Assembly (NCBI GenBank): GCA_010909165.1
Contig: MU008195.1
Location: 186,001 to 250,000 of the forward strand
Length of the DNA stretch: 64,000 nucleotides
Direction of reading: 5' to 3'
Origin: Anthoceros angustus
Lineage: Eukaryota > Streptophyta > Anthocerotopsida > Anthocerotales > Anthocerotaceae
Made by a program: the position numbers and the translations under genes. The notes below the pieces were generated by a model, which saw only the letters and a program-made list of their open reading frames with translations, was not told the origin of the DNA and did no database searches. This document shows positions 11,001 to 23,369 of the stretch, piece by piece (the first letter of the stretch is position 1; each line of letters opens with the position of its first letter).

Positions 11001-12403
11001 CGATGCCTGGCTATGGCGGAAATGGGTCCAGCGTCTTTGCGAGTAAAAGAGGAGTTGACAGAGAAGGTGGTGAGAGTCCCCGCTCACAACTAAGGTACGC
11101 CCCGGCTGGGAGACGTCGGGTCCTCCGGCGGCCTTTTGTGGATGGGTGTCGTTGGAGGCAACAACGGGACGTTGGGAATGGTGTCAGGGCCATCCTCTCC
11201 CACTAAAGGCACGCCCGCAGTGATCAGAAACATGGTTACTGTTTAGCCTGACAATGGTCAGCCACACTAACCCCGTTGAGCTGACTAGCACTGCGAACGG
11301 GGAAGGCCAACTCCAGAGACAGTTAGACACACAATCAACCCCACCGTGGTATTGGCCGGATGGAATCCAAAGATTAGTAGGAGGCCCAATAGCGGAGGAA
11401 ACACGAGGAATACATCATCATAAACACCCTATGACCGCATGCACAATGTCATTTGCCAATCAATTTTACATTCTTTAATGACAAGTGATGCGTATTAGGC
11501 GCTATTTCGCTTGTCATAAATCGTCCCGTTTTGTAGTAGTGCATCCTATTCTGCAGGCTTGCCAAGGTCAGCATCATCCCACAAGCTTCAGTGGTTGCAA
11601 CGGAAGGCACTTGTAAATATCCATCTCCATATGCACGACATTGATGACGAGCTCGGTCTTGCCACGTTGGTTGTCAACTCACAGTTGGCTGCCTCTTCGT
11701 CCAGAGAAGCCCACAAGGAGCCTAGTGGCCGATTCTTTGCGCTCGGCTTGATCGATTCAGGCATGAGCTCTTGATTCTTCTTTACTTATGATAAAGTTTT
11801 TAATCCCATTTTAGCTGAATATTGTTGGTGTTTTATACATGTGAGCTCCTTGGTACGACTATTGGAGATTTAAAATCAAGGTTTAGTGCGTCAAACTACT
11901 TTTCCAAGCTCATTTTGTAGTCTTTATAATAACAAATGATGTATTGTTGGCCTTTCTTTCTAACTTTGCCAAAAGGACCAAATACAAAGGATTCTACTTT
12001 ATTATAAAACTATTTATATTTATATTTTATAGCAAAATCATTTTTCACCCACTGTCCACCCACTCTAATAATGCACGGTTTGGCGGATATACCTATACTG
12101 AAATTTTTCTTAACAGTTTCTCATGCAGCTTGTTTCAGCGGAATCCGCCCCGCGAACGGGGCCGCAAACCTTGTTATTGGGAGAGTGTACTCTCATGCAG
12201 CTTGTTTCAGCGGAATCCGCCCAGCGACGGGGCCGCAGACCTTGTTATTGGGAGAGTGTACTGGACATGCCTTACGACAGCATGTCCAGCTTGCAAAATT
12301 CAAGCATCTGTGCTACGATCTAGCCCTCACCAACAGATAAAGAGGTACTCTGCAATTCATCGAATCTTCCTGCACCCACTCCTTAAGCTTGAACTGGTCC
12401 TCC
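11001..12403. other. Intergenic; no gene seen
   Basis: From 11000 to about 11800 the frames are short and unrecognised. From 11800 to 12060 the DNA becomes AT-rich. The only clear structure is a 72-bp tandem duplication at 12118-12261. No coding region is supported before the last exon of the ARI gene. Confidence 0.6.
12118..12261. repeat. 72-bp direct tandem repeat
   Basis: Two copies start with TCTCATGCAGCTTGTTTCAG (CATGCAG at 12122 and 12194) and both end in TTGTTATTGGGAGAGTGTAC. The period is a multiple of three, so overlapping frames read the same peptide twice, but nothing else supports coding. It lies about 140 bp beyond the ARI stop codon and may be in its 3' untranslated region or just past it. 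Confidence 0.85.
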
Positions 12404-15058
12404 TCACTTCTGGTCGGTATCCTCCATGAGCTCAGAAGCACGTTCAGGTCCTTCCGATTTATACGGTGTTATGTGATGTGTTGTTAACTGCAACGAGCCC
12501 AAGAAATCACTGTCAATCACCTCGTACCTGCCACACATGGAGAATCAAGATGAGTCACGGCACGAAAAATCCGAAATAAAAATGCGAAGGTCATTTGACG
12601 AGCGATCACCACGCAACCAAGACATTCTTACATTCTCCTGCAGAGCGTGTCAGTCAGCACAGTCATCTCTATGACCTGCCTTCGAATCTCTGTCACTTCA
12701 CTGTCACTAGTGCTGCATTCCAGGGGCACCTCAAGAAGCATAGCAAGCCGCTCCACTGTCTGTTCCAATTGCTGTTGTTGATTCTCAAAAAGGTTCTGAT
12801 TTATAATATTCTGTTCCTCAGAAATGTCATCCTTGAACAGGTCATTCCCAAACATAAAGAATGCTAGAGGAAAAGAATAAGACAAGGCTCTCCTGGCTCG
12901 AAAAAGCCTTTGCAATCCACCTGTTAGCCAGGTGTAGTCCTTGACATTGGATTCACTGGCTTCCAATTTTGTGATTTTGCTCTGAAGATCCTTACGTTTC
13001 TTATCCTCTAACTTCAGGGAAGCTACATGGCCCATCCAGTGCGAGTGGTAGTGTGTGTAGCGCTTGAGGTCCCGCTCGACTCTTGCTACCTCATTTCCTT
13101 TCTCGTCGTTGTACCCGCCACAACTGTGACCATAGATTCTGTCCACATTGTGATCCCGACCGGTTGCAGCACCGCATAACCAGCTAAGAAAGATGCAACG
13201 TCGTCAGCCTCGTGAGATAACCACTTCTGAAGAGCATAACACACATTGTGCATAGCCAGCCTACAAGGATGCAATATTCCATGACTGGACATAAACTTCT
13301 AGTGCCTAAAGACAACAGACAGATGGCATTACTGAAGCATTTCTTTTTAGCAAAAAGAGTTCCGTCTGGAGCATCCTACCAGCATGCTTAGAACTGGTGC
13401 ATCCTCAGATCATTACCCAGCACGCATATTGAAGAATGAAAGGAGGAGGAGGAAGAAATGTCTTTACCAGAAACTCTGGCCGCAGACGCAACCCACCCAG
13501 TTACAGCCACCATTCTTTTCCACAGGTTTCTTACATTTAGGACAAGCCTTAGTGAAAACTGTGATCCATTTCACAGTCTCTGACTCATCCTGGCACTTCT
13601 TGACCCATAGGTCCCACATCAGACAAGAGCATGGAGAATGTGGCTCTGCCATACAGTTGAAACAAAACTGGTGCCCACAAATGCACTCGATCTCGCAATA
13701 CGGTTCACCGTCAGCCCGAATAGCATTTCCACAATGAGGGATGCTAGGACACCACTTCACTGTTGCATTGTCTTCAATGTAAGATTCCAAGAGAAAACGC
13801 TCATAACGCTCCAATGTTTGAGTATCACTTGCACCCACTAACGGGCGCACCTTGTCCTCGTCACATATGGCAATACACCGATGTTCCATACAGGTGATAC
13901 GTCTGCTTTGACCATCCTCAATCTTCACTTTAAAATATTTTGTCCAACCTGAACAAAATGAGGCAACCAGGTGACAAGATCAACAGAGACGTCAGCCCTC
14001 CTGGAATCACATTAGCAGGCACAAAATCCAGGCTCCTCTTGCCAGTCACACTCTAATTCTCATAAATCAAGAGGTACAATCGCGCAGTGTTCAAGCTACA
14101 TCGCAATGACTGACAAGTGCTTGGTTACAAGTGTCACACACACTCATTGCAGAAGCAGTGACCACATTCCATTGTCGATGTCTCTGTGCGAGAAACCTCT
14201 TCCAGGCAAGTCCCACACCTAAAAGGTGCTGCCAAGACATCTGCTGAAGAGGAACTTGTGCGAGTTGTGTTGATCCGTGTACGTGGGGGCAGCCCAGCTT
14301 GCAGGAATAATCTTTCTTCACCATTATCTGTTAGCTTCCCAAACAAGGACTCCACGTTCCACCGATGGTGAATAAGTAGGGTGCGAGCATGGTGAGGCCT
14401 TATACCCAGCACATCAGTCACTTTCTTTAGATCAACAGTCTGCTCAGCCCACCAGACGAACAAGTGAATCCCTGGACCACTCTCCCATCGCTCCGCAAGA
14501 ATACACTCTAGAGATGGCACTTGATTGACCCTTCTGTTACGGAATAGATTAAAAAGTGGGGGAAAAACTGAAACAGCCAACAACTGTCTTGAAAAGTACC
14601 TGAGCAACAAGCAAGGAGGCTTTGGTGATGACCTGAAAGCCCGCAGCGTTGCCAATTGGTGAGTACACGGGGCTTGACGACAAGCAAAATCCCCACAACC
14701 CTCGTCATGGACAAAATAAGGTACACGAGGGTGCATGACAGACCACGCTCGCAATTTCAGGCAACTCATATCACCAGCCGCCAGTCGGAAACTAGTCGAA
14801 ATTCAAAGCTGAGTATGTACTATGGCCACAAATCAGGGTACACAAGGTCTCCCACGCGCAAACAATTCAACAAACGGGGCCATATTGTCTTTACAGTTAA
14901 CAACCTGGAAGGCACCTCACCTTGTGACAGGGATCGGACTTGGTGAATGGACCCAAGCCCTCTTCCTCTTCCTCTTCCTCTTCCTCTTCCTCATCCTCAT
15001 CCTCATCGTCAAGGGCGCTTTCTGAGTCGCTGGAGGAATCGCTCCAGTCATCGGCCAT
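12404..15058 (-). CDS. ARI: Ariadne-type RBR E3 ubiquitin ligase (plant ARI5-like)
   Basis: Ligases of this class move ubiquitin from an E2 to a catalytic cysteine and then to substrates. I infer six exons: 15058-14921, 14632-14600, 14439-14142, 13948-13468, 13183-12632, 12527-12404. Joined, they give 541 residues, the usual ARI size. An acidic Asp/Glu run comes first (about 15-33), then a helical part with HHARTLLIHHRW as in ARI5-type proteins. RING1 begins near 132 (CGTC...CGHCFC). The IBR is near 220-260 (WCPSIPHC, then CGHQFCFNC). RING2 is near 290 (CPKC), with the catalytic cysteine in NGGC (about 303) and then FCWLCG. A C-terminal Ariadne segment ends in FLGSLQ...YKSEG. All zinc ligands I checked are present. 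The 11-codon second exon is the least certain. An acidic-run microsatellite (CTTCCT)n lies in exon 1. Confidence 0.93.
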
Positions 15059-18000
15059 CTGATAACAGCCGCGAGTCAGCAGAAGGCGCGCTATGGACTT
15101 CAGTCTATGGACTTCCTATGAATTCTCAGCCGATCAGTGAGAGGTACATACATATTCTGATCCTGATTGCTGTGGTAGGTAGTTTATGATCTAGCCTCGT
15201 TTCGTTTCCTCGTTTTTGGGTGCTTTCCTTTTTGGTCTTAGGGATGCAACTTTGCACATCGACAACTTTCAGTTGATATTGCTGGCAACTTAGACATATT
15301 CCTGGTCACCTCTTGATTACCTCCTGGAAAAGACAGCTCTCTGCCCATCACCACCTTGGCCCATGGAGCTCGATTGCGAATTTGTGTGACCAAGTAGCTC
15401 GAATCTGGAACTCTTGGGATCCAGCTCCGAATTCCAAACCGAGGATGAAAGCGTAAAAGCCCGGACCTTCTGTAGCCGCAGGTCAGTGAGATGGGAATGC
15501 CAGCTGGTAAGCTACATCCTGCGTCGGAAGCTGCACTCTCGTCCTGACGACGGAGGGAAGGACATCGAGCGCTGCACACCACGGTTGGAAAGGTTGTGAA
15601 CGCTTTGTGGATACCCGGTTCTCATCGGCTGTGGATGAAACAACTTATGTACGCTGTCGATTTGTGGCACCAGTTTGCTAAACGCCAGGGACATGGTGTG
15701 GCTTTGAAGGGTCGACTGGCATTGTTGAGTGAATCTGAACTGCACATGGTAGACCTCGTCGGTGGCTCCCAGTTGCATTTTTGCGAACTTCAAGCTGGTA
15801 AGTTTGCGTTCATCTAATTGTCCTGCTTTCCTCATCTGTCTCTTGGCCTGAATCTCCTCTTCACGGCAGTGAAAGAGGACGTAATTTTCTGCTTGTTTAA
15901 CTCTAAGCCCAGTATCTGTCGCCATGCATATTTGCTGTATGTTTGCTGCATAGAGTTGAGCCATACTTGAGCTGTGCGTTTGCTGCACAGAGTTGAGCTG
16001 CACTTCATATTTGTTGAATTAGAGCTATCCTGCAATCACCCGCCTTCTTGAAAAAGATGAAATTCCATTGAATTATAGCCAAATGAGGAGGAGCCTCTGG
16101 TAGTAGGGGGTCGTTTTGGGCTTCCGAGTTTCAAAAAAAGTGGTTTCCCACATTCCGAATACACAGTCTAATAACATAGGTCAGGGGGGCCCCTGGGCGA
16201 CTGGGTGCTTGGTGTTTCCCTTATGTCGTCTTCGTAACTGTCAGCACAAGCCTTCCAACAAGAGAGCTGTTCAATGACGTAATCTACCCAGCCAGCTGAT
16301 TGGCACAGCCGCAAGCATCGAATAGCACGAAACAGGTCTTTTTAACAAGCACCAACACCGTTATTCTGCCTTGAGTGCTGATGGCATGATGATGGCAGGC
16401 AGGCAAGCAAATGGCCAAAGGCAACGTGATGTGCGCTATAGCAACTCTGGCAGCAGGCCAGTGGCCGAAGAGCTCATAAAGGCCCCACGTGAACAGGGGG
16501 AACAGGGAACAGGGACCCCTCCAAATCCGGAGGGCAACTGCCAATGGCCATACTGTGGGCCTAGCTGCAGCGTGCCTGCCTGCCTGCAGCACAGCCCGGC
16601 CCCTGCTACACATCCCTGTCCTCTTCTTGTCAAGGATGTACCCAGGCTGGGCAAATGACTCATACGAGAGTCATGAGTCATGACCCTTTGGACATTGGCC
16701 CCCCCTCCCCCTGGCTGCATAAACGAACCGGGAACCTGTCAGGAAGGAGCGATGCCTTTGCTTGGCTGAAAGGCCTTTGCGTGTGGCGTCCTTCTGTCAA
16801 CGCAGGTCTCGCTGCCAGGTTGACGAGTACCACCACTGGCCCAACCCAAACGTACCATGTACCCTAACCATGTCTTGAAGGTAGAGTCCATGCGAGCTCG
16901 CCACGCCGATGATGATGGCTTCGCAAGTCCTTGATCCCTTCATGCATCGGTCCTCCCACTGCATGTGCCTGGCCAGGTCACCGACGTAAGATGCATCCTC
17001 GCCGGCCTCGTCCTCCATGTGCTAGGGCTGCAAGGAATCACGCCTTCCATACCCTCGTCGTCAAGTCTTCCATCTCCTCCCTCTTCTAAGCATCCCTCGT
17101 ACGCAGTACACTGTACTGCCACGGGTACCATCTACCACGGCCCGCTGCCCTGCGCTCCCTGCAGCAGCTTGCTTGCAAGCGACATCTTCCTTCCTTCCAT
17201 CCACCGCCTCGCCTTCCTAGGGTTTCCTGCCACCATCTCATGCCATGCCCATACAACATTCTAGCTTCCTTCCCCAACCCTAGGGTTCCCTAATCCCTAC
17301 CACCATCGCCTCCCCACAACACCGCCCTTCCCAAGCCCCCTCCCGATTCCTCCTCCCACGCCTCCACACTCTTGTGAATCTTTCCTGAATCAATTCCGGA
17401 TTCTTGACACCAAACCGGTCCCGGCATGACCATCAACAGTTCCACTCCACAGCAGACTCCAGACCCTCCAAACCGAGCTCCACGCCACAGCCACAGTATG
17501 ATCTACAGTCCCACATACATCCAAGAGCAAGAACAGGGCAGCAAGCAAGCCACATGGCTGCTCTGCTGCTCGCATCCCGATGCAGCTCGGAGCAGTGAGC
17601 TAAAAGGTGCAATAAAAGCCATGATCAGCCTGTTCCTCGAGGAGCGTGGCGCGACAATTACTGCTCTCCTCGTGGACCATTGTCGGCCGAGGCCAGGCCT
17701 GACGGCTCCAGATGCTTCATTTGCGCCAACACGCAACATCTTTGACCTGCAGGAACCTGACATCAATTCAATTTCTGGCTCTGGACGGAGTCCGGGGAGC
17801 TGGAGAAGATGATGATGAGATGAGGAGATGCCATTGCTGCAGCTCTGCACTGCACTGCCCTGCCCTGCCGCTGCCGCGGCGCTCAGCCTTCCACGCTCCG
17901 CCTGATCTCGCCTGCTCCTTCCACTTCACAAAATGCCTGCGTTCCCACTGTAGCTGGATAGTATCGGATTCGGTACAAGGATAGGGAGCCCCCGGGCGGC

Positions 18001-18571
18001 GGGCCACGCCCGGACAGACTGTAGTGCGCCAGCGGCTTCGCCATTGAAACGCGGCCTGGATTAAAAAATTCGACTCCGGGCAAATAACTGCGCCTTCAAA
18101 TAACTGCGCCTTCAAGTTCGAGTCGCGTCTCGACTCTCTTCCTTGAAACGCATATGATGTAACGCAGCCTAGGCCGGGCTGCAGCTGTGAGCTGATGAGC
18201 TGAGGCTCTCACAGCCCGATGAGCTCTCTCTCCTCCCTTTCCAGGCTGCAGACAGCGCTTGGACTCGAGTCGTGAGTCGTGAGTCGTGTGAGACGTGTGA
18301 GACGTGTGAGTCGTGACGTCTTCTCCCTCCCGACCTCTTTCTTCCCTTTTCTTCCTTCCGAGCAGCTCTGCGGATCTGCTGCGGCCCGGCCCGGCGGAAG
18401 CTCCGCCTTTCTGCATGCGTGCCGGCGAGGCTGCGCGATGCTCTGCGATGCGCGCTGGCGTGGGGATTGCGATTTCGGTGCGGCCGCGGCGGGATCTCCG
18501 GTGCCGCGCGCTTTCCTGTCTGTAATTGTGGCTCGGCTGGGATCCGTGCCGGCGGCGGCGGGGCGGCAGCC
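15059..18571. other. Intergenic; no supported gene
   Basis: About 3.5 kb separate the ARI start from the F-box gene's probable leader. Short frames on both strands (for example 15512-16003 minus and 17426-17812 plus) have no recognisable family, no consistent codon use and no partner exons. A cluster of GTGAGTCGT/GTGAGACGT repeats stands at 18265-18310. CT-rich and CA-rich tracts are common between 17000 and 17400. This stretch probably holds the ARI promoter at its left end and the F-box promoter at its right end. Confidence 0.5.
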
Positions 18572-18932
18572 ATGAAATCGCGAGCTTCTGACGGTGCGGT
18601 ACTATGTGGTGCTGAATCCGCGTGCAAGCCGCAGGGTGAGTTGTTGGAATTGCAAATGGATCGCTTTGGATCAGGCATTTCAGCTTTGCAGGTGTTGATC
18701 GTGGATTGTGCTTTTGCTTGACTGCGGAGAGGTGACGGGAGTGCGAGCATTGTTCTGTTGTGAATTCTGTGGTTGTTTGTTTGTGTATGTGTGTGTGTGT
18801 GTGTTGTTCAGGTGGAGCCTGCAATCCGATCTAAGGAGCAGGTAAGAAAGGAAGGAATTTGAGGAGGAGGAGGAAGCGGGATCGGAATCGGACTCTTGGC
18901 TGGTTTGGCAGTGCAATGCTGGTGCTGAATCC
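18572..18932 (+). other. Probable 5' leader with an intron and a short upstream ORF
   Basis: A donor-like CAGG|GTGAGT near 18633 and an acceptor-like TTGTTCAG near 18811 bracket a TG-rich stretch, suggesting an intron in the 5' untranslated region of the F-box gene. Before the donor, an ATG at 18572 opens a frame of about 20 codons. After splicing this frame would end soon, before the main start at 18933. Both are inference from splice-like motifs. Confidence 0.35.
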
Positions 18933-20493
18933 ATGGCTGGCCACAAGCGAGGGAGGAAGAGGAAGGCGAGTTCCTTGAGCGGGAGCGCGAGGGAGGGAGA
19001 GGCGGAATCCGCGATCCTGCCGGGCCTGCCGAACGAGGTAGCGGAGCTGTGCCTGGCGCGGCTGCCGCGAGCCTGCCTGCACCAGCTGAGAGCCGTGTCG
19101 CGGGCCTGGCGCAGCGCCATAGCTGCGCCGGGCTTCCATGAGCTGCGGGAGGAGGTTGGAGCGACGGAGGAGTGGCTGTATGTGGAGACGTGGAACAGGA
19201 AGACGCGGCGGGTGTCGTGGTACGCCTTGGACGCCACGGCGGGGAAGTGGCTGGCCGTGCCTGCCATCCCGCGGAAGCGGGGGCAGAGTCCGGAGGTGTT
19301 CGGCCGGGGATCAGCCGTGTTCCGGGGCCGCTTGCTGGTGATGGGAGGGAAGGCGGGGCGCCAGCGGCCCCACGCTCCGCGACCTCTTCATCTACTCCCC
19401 TTCGCCAACCGATGGCGGCGGGCCAGGAGCATGATCCACACCCGCCATAGCCCCTGGTGACGGTGCTGCGCGGCAAAGTGTTTGTCCTCGGCGGGTTCGA
19501 CTGCAGCAACAACCTCCTCCACGCGGCCGAGTGCTACGACTTCGCGCTGGACGAGTGGAGCAGCGTCCCTAGCCGGGAGCCCCCGCAGCTCAGCCTCGCC
19601 TCCCCTACCGCCGGCTACCACGTGGGGTGGCACCCCGGCTGGCTCACCATGTCCCTCGCCAACGACAAGTTCTACTGCTCCTACCGCGACCATGTGGATC
19701 ACCGCACCATGGTGAAGCTCTACGACCCCGGCGATGGCGCCTGGCACCCCCGCTCCAGCAAGATGAAGGCTCTGCTCAGGTCAGTTTCAGTTTGTTTGAA
19801 CTTGGCCTTCCCTTTGTTTTCAACAGGAATGAATTTCTCCGTCCTTGCTTCCTCCTTCAACCTTGACATCGTCTTTTCTCCCTTCCTTGCTTTCTGCAAT
19901 GCCTATGTCGTCAAGAATTTCCTTGTTAGGATATGCCGTCGTCCGTCCTTCCCTCCTTCCTTCTTGCTTCCTTCTTTGCTTCTGCACAGTGTCGTCACAA
20001 TTCAGGAATTGTTTCTTGCTTGGAACCTCTGTCAAGTTTATTCAAATGCTTTCGAATTCTTCTTTGTATTTGCTTTTCTGCCTTCCTTCCCTCCTGCTAT
20101 AGTGTCCTCCGCCCGATTGGCCCTCCCTTTGCGCCAATCCATGCTTTTTTGTGACACTTTCTTTTCAGGTATGGGCTGAGCACGGTCCTCATGGGGAAGC
20201 TGCACACACTGGACTGGGCAGCGGGCCGGGTGCGGGTGGCGGACGAGCAGGGCATCGGGTGGATCTACCTCCAAGGGCTGTCGTTCCGGGAGGTGCCGTG
20301 GGCGGAGATTCTGCAGGACAACCCGCGCATCGCCGGGCTGGGCAGGAAGCTGTACGTGGTGAGGAGGTACCTGCAGATCTCCATCGTGGATCTGGACGCG
20401 GCCGACGACGGTCAATCAGTGTACCGGCAGATGCCTGCCGTGCTGGGAGCCAAGGCGGAGGAGGTGATCGGCTGCCAAGTGCTGGTAGCGTAG
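18933..20493 (+). CDS. F-box/Kelch-repeat protein with frame breaks
   Basis: Such proteins are the substrate-choosing subunits of SCF ubiquitin ligases. The F-box lies at residues 28-65 (LPGLPNEVAELCLARLP, then VSRAWRSAI). Kelch motifs follow: RLLVMGGK, then KVFVLGGFDCSNN and YDFALDEWSSV. Exon 1 ends at 19779 and a 389-bp intron with CCTT-rich repeats joins to exon 2 at 20169. Exon 2 finishes Kelch-like sequence and stops at 20493. Exon 1 is broken: a small region between 19368 and 19456 needs three one-base corrections, each at a run of four C (19368-19371, 19397-19400, 19451-19454), to read continuous Kelch sequence. As written the frame stops at about 19458. Sequencing error in C-runs is the likelier cause because everything around is conserved, but a recent pseudogene is possible. 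Confidence 0.82.
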
Positions 20494-21172
20494 AAGCAAA
20501 GCCGAGTTTACAACGACGACAGTCAGCAACCGCATATCATTGTAGGGTAGCGGAGAGTAGCGTAGCGGCGCAAGCCTTTCGCTGCCTTTCCTGGCTTCCT
20601 TGGTCTCTCTCTCTGTCTTGCCTGCTTGCTTGCTTTCTTTTAACTCTTTAGCACCTTTAGGGCACATGGCCCGAGACAGCAGCAGGCTATTCCAGCCTGC
20701 AAAGCGAAATTGTAGAGTAGCGTAACAGAGCGTTGGGCCGTAGGCCCGCAGAGTGTGCTATGTATGTAAGTAAAGCCCGTGAGACGGACAACCGCTGCCG
20801 TGCTCCGCAAGGTAACTGCCAGACTAAAACGGCAATAGCGCCAATGGCGCGCCTCGAGGCTCTGGCACGTAGCGCCGATGGATAGTGACAAGTCAACTTC
20901 TATTGTGTAACGTGTATAACATACATACATTGCCAGAAATGTATGTACAGTACGGGTGCATGTGACTGCTTTCTTGTTTTCCTATTCCGTCGCTTTCTCC
21001 GATTCTACTTCGCGCGAGGAGGAAACATGAACATGTTGCCGCCTCCGCCGTCTATGAATGAATGAATGTATGTACATGGTGTAAACAATTGTGTGGCGCT
21101 GCAGATATGGGGCATCTGGATCCGTCTTCGATCCCTTCCTTGGATCCAGTTGTTGAGTCGAGTGGGGTGTGA
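20494..21172. other. Convergent intergenic spacer
   Basis: This lies between the F-box stop and the stop of the AAA+ gene on the other strand. It holds short GTATGTA/ATGAATG-type simple repeats (20935-20950, 21054-21075) and no supported frame. Both 3' untranslated regions must lie here. Confidence 0.55.
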
Positions 21173-23369
21173 TCAAGCTGGAGGCACTCTGTCCAGTGCG
21201 GCCTCAAAGTCTTGGAGGGTGATGGTCACAAGAGCCTCCTGGTCACAGCAGTCCATGTCCAGCCGATTGTCCAGATTATCCCTCGCATCGGCTAGGAGAG
21301 GCCATACAATGCCACCGTTCATTTTCTGTCTTTGAGCCACACTGATCCTGCAGTCTAGCAGCTGTGCAAGAGCTTTTACTGTGCACAGAGGATGGAGCTT
21401 AAAGCCATACATGACGTTGCTAGGGTTGTGGTCTGCCATCTTGAGGTGGATCATTTGGGCAAGCTCTGTGGTGCCGAAGTCATCGAAGTGGAAGTATTTG
21501 GTCACTCGTCTACTGAATCCGTCATTACAGTCCAGAACTCGCTTCATGGGGGCTGGGTATCCTGCGAATATCACTACCACCCTGCCGCTGTCCATGACGC
21601 TCATAATCTCCTCCAGGGCCTCCACGCCATAGTCTTTGTCGGTGGAGTTGCCCGCCGGCATCAACCTGTATGCTTCATCCACAAGCAGGATCCCACCCTC
21701 TGCCTCCTTGATCTGCCCACACCCAACAGCCCAAAATCCCGTGCCTCAGAAACCCATGTCCCGAACCTGCTCGACTGCAACTCAGGACTGTTGGGTCTGG
21801 TAACCTACCTTTTTCTGAGTTTTGGGGCCAGTGTGCCCAACGAACTCCCCTACGAGGTCGGTTCGCTGCACCTCAACCACCTTCTCCGTTGCCAACATCC
21901 CAACCATATGCAGCAGCTTTGCTAGAAGTCTCGCCACCATCGTTTTCCCTGCACCGTCAGCAGCATGACAGGACTGTTAAGATCTGCAACCCCAGTACGG
22001 GCGGGAACGGAATCCCAGAACCAAAAGGTTGGAAGGAAGTACAGGTACCTGTGCCTGGATTGCCCAAAAACACCATGTGTGGTGGCTTTCTCGACTGGAC
22101 TACCAGTCCTAATGCTCGACGCCTTTCGTCCAACAGCAAACCCTTGGCCCACCGTCGGAGTTGAGCTTTCAGATCATGCAATCCTACGATCTTGTTGAGC
22201 TCAGCTTCCAGGTCACTTAAGTTCGCTTTGAGCCCCTTGGATGCGAGCTCTGACTTTTGCAGCATCTGCCGCTCTTGGAGTAGAACACGGAGTTTCTCAC
22301 TGCTTGGATTTTTGGGGAGGTGATCTAGTGGTGTTTTCCCCTCCTGCAATGCCATCACCGAAATGAACAAACATTAGGCTTTCGCTAATGACATATTCCG
22401 GAGTGCCGTGCAGTTCCTTGGTCAGGACCCTGACAATTTAGTTGTTTTCTTGCTTACGTTATCTCTAGCATTGACGTCCGCTTGACACTCAAGCAGAGCT
22501 TCGACCGTGCAGGTCATAGAATTCCAAGCAGCCAGGTGCAAAGGCGTCATTCCGTTCTGTAACAGCAGCACAAGGCCGGAATCAGGATCTGACGACACAC
22601 CAAGTCTTGCAAGGAGCAGCAGAATTCAACCTCTCTTCAACTTACACTGGCCTTTGCTTCTATGCAAGCATTGTATTTGAGCAGCAACTTCAGAACGTCC
22701 AGGGCGCCGTTCTTTGCTGCGAGGTGTAATGGAGTCTCCCCGTACTGACAACCACAGAATGAGACAACCCAGAAAAGAATGAGACAACCCAGAAAGAATG
22801 AGACAGCCCAGAAAAGAATGAGACAGCCCAGAAAAGAATGAGACAGCCCAGAAACGAATGAGACAACCCAGAAAGAATCCAACAACAACCCCCAACGAGA
22901 ACAATACCCAACAAGAACAAGCCCTGGCTGCCTCACCGTCGTCCTGGCCTCTAACTCGGCTTTCTCCGGAAACTCCAAGATCAGTTGTGCAACCTCCAAC
23001 TGGTTGCCTGCAGCTGCCAAGTGAAGAACCGTCTGGCCCATCTGCAGCCACAAAAAGCGTGTAAGCGACGCGAACTCACCTTCCCGACACAATTGCCCAC
23101 ACACAGCAACCTTCGCACACCACCCACCCATCGCCCACAAATTTCACACTACCGCCCACAAAATTCCCACAACCACACCAAAAACCCAACAAACCCCTCA
23201 TATCCAGACTCACAATAGGATTCCCCGCATTGACGAGAGCGGGCGTCTCCACCAGCTTGCTCCGCAATGCCCGAACATCCCCTGCCTGCGCCAGCGCATG
23301 CACGGTGGCCGCCTTGAGCCGAGGCCGCCGCAGGAAATTCTGCTGCGAGGAGGGCATCTCCACCTCCAT
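21173..23369 (-). CDS. Ankyrin-repeat AAA+ ATPase of CbxX/CfqX type
   Basis: Plants carry an ankyrin plus CbxX-like AAA+ protein (Arabidopsis At3g24530 type). CbxX proteins in algae and bacteria remodel Rubisco, but the plant protein's substrate is not settled. Seven exons fit: 23369-23214, 23041-22937, 22744-22646, 22556-22458, 22343-22049, 21948-21809, 21712-21173. They give 477 residues, the family length. Ankyrin repeats occupy about 20-155: GQTVLHLAAAGN, GETPLHLAAKNG, GMTPLHLAAWN, GKTPLDHLPKN. Nearly each repeat sits on its own exon. Walker A is GNPGTGKT (about 246-253), split by an intron. Walker B is GGILLVDEAY (about 304-312). An arginine in DGFSRR lies where CbxX arginine fingers stand. 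All borders are GT..AG. No plastid targeting peptide is obvious. Confidence 0.94.
22750..22872. repeat. 20-bp tandem repeat in AAA+ intron 2
   Basis: About six copies of an AATGAGACARCCCAGAAAAG unit lie in the intron between the first two complete ankyrin exons. Copies differ by one or two bases and by one A in the run. The array does not touch the splice signals. Confidence 0.85.

Noticed and set aside
12404-15058. Truncated ARI ending at the TAA near 12628
   Set aside because: The apparent stop lies inside a good donor (AAT|GTAAGA). Splicing to 12527 restores the conserved FLGSLQ...YKSEG C-terminus in frame.
15512-16003. 163-codon minus frame upstream of ARI
   Set aside because: No domain and no partner exons. 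Part of it is a short GTTGAGC/GCTGCAC repeat.
17426-17812. 128-codon plus frame
   Set aside because: No recognised family. The opposite strand is open over the same stretch, so the openness is compositional.
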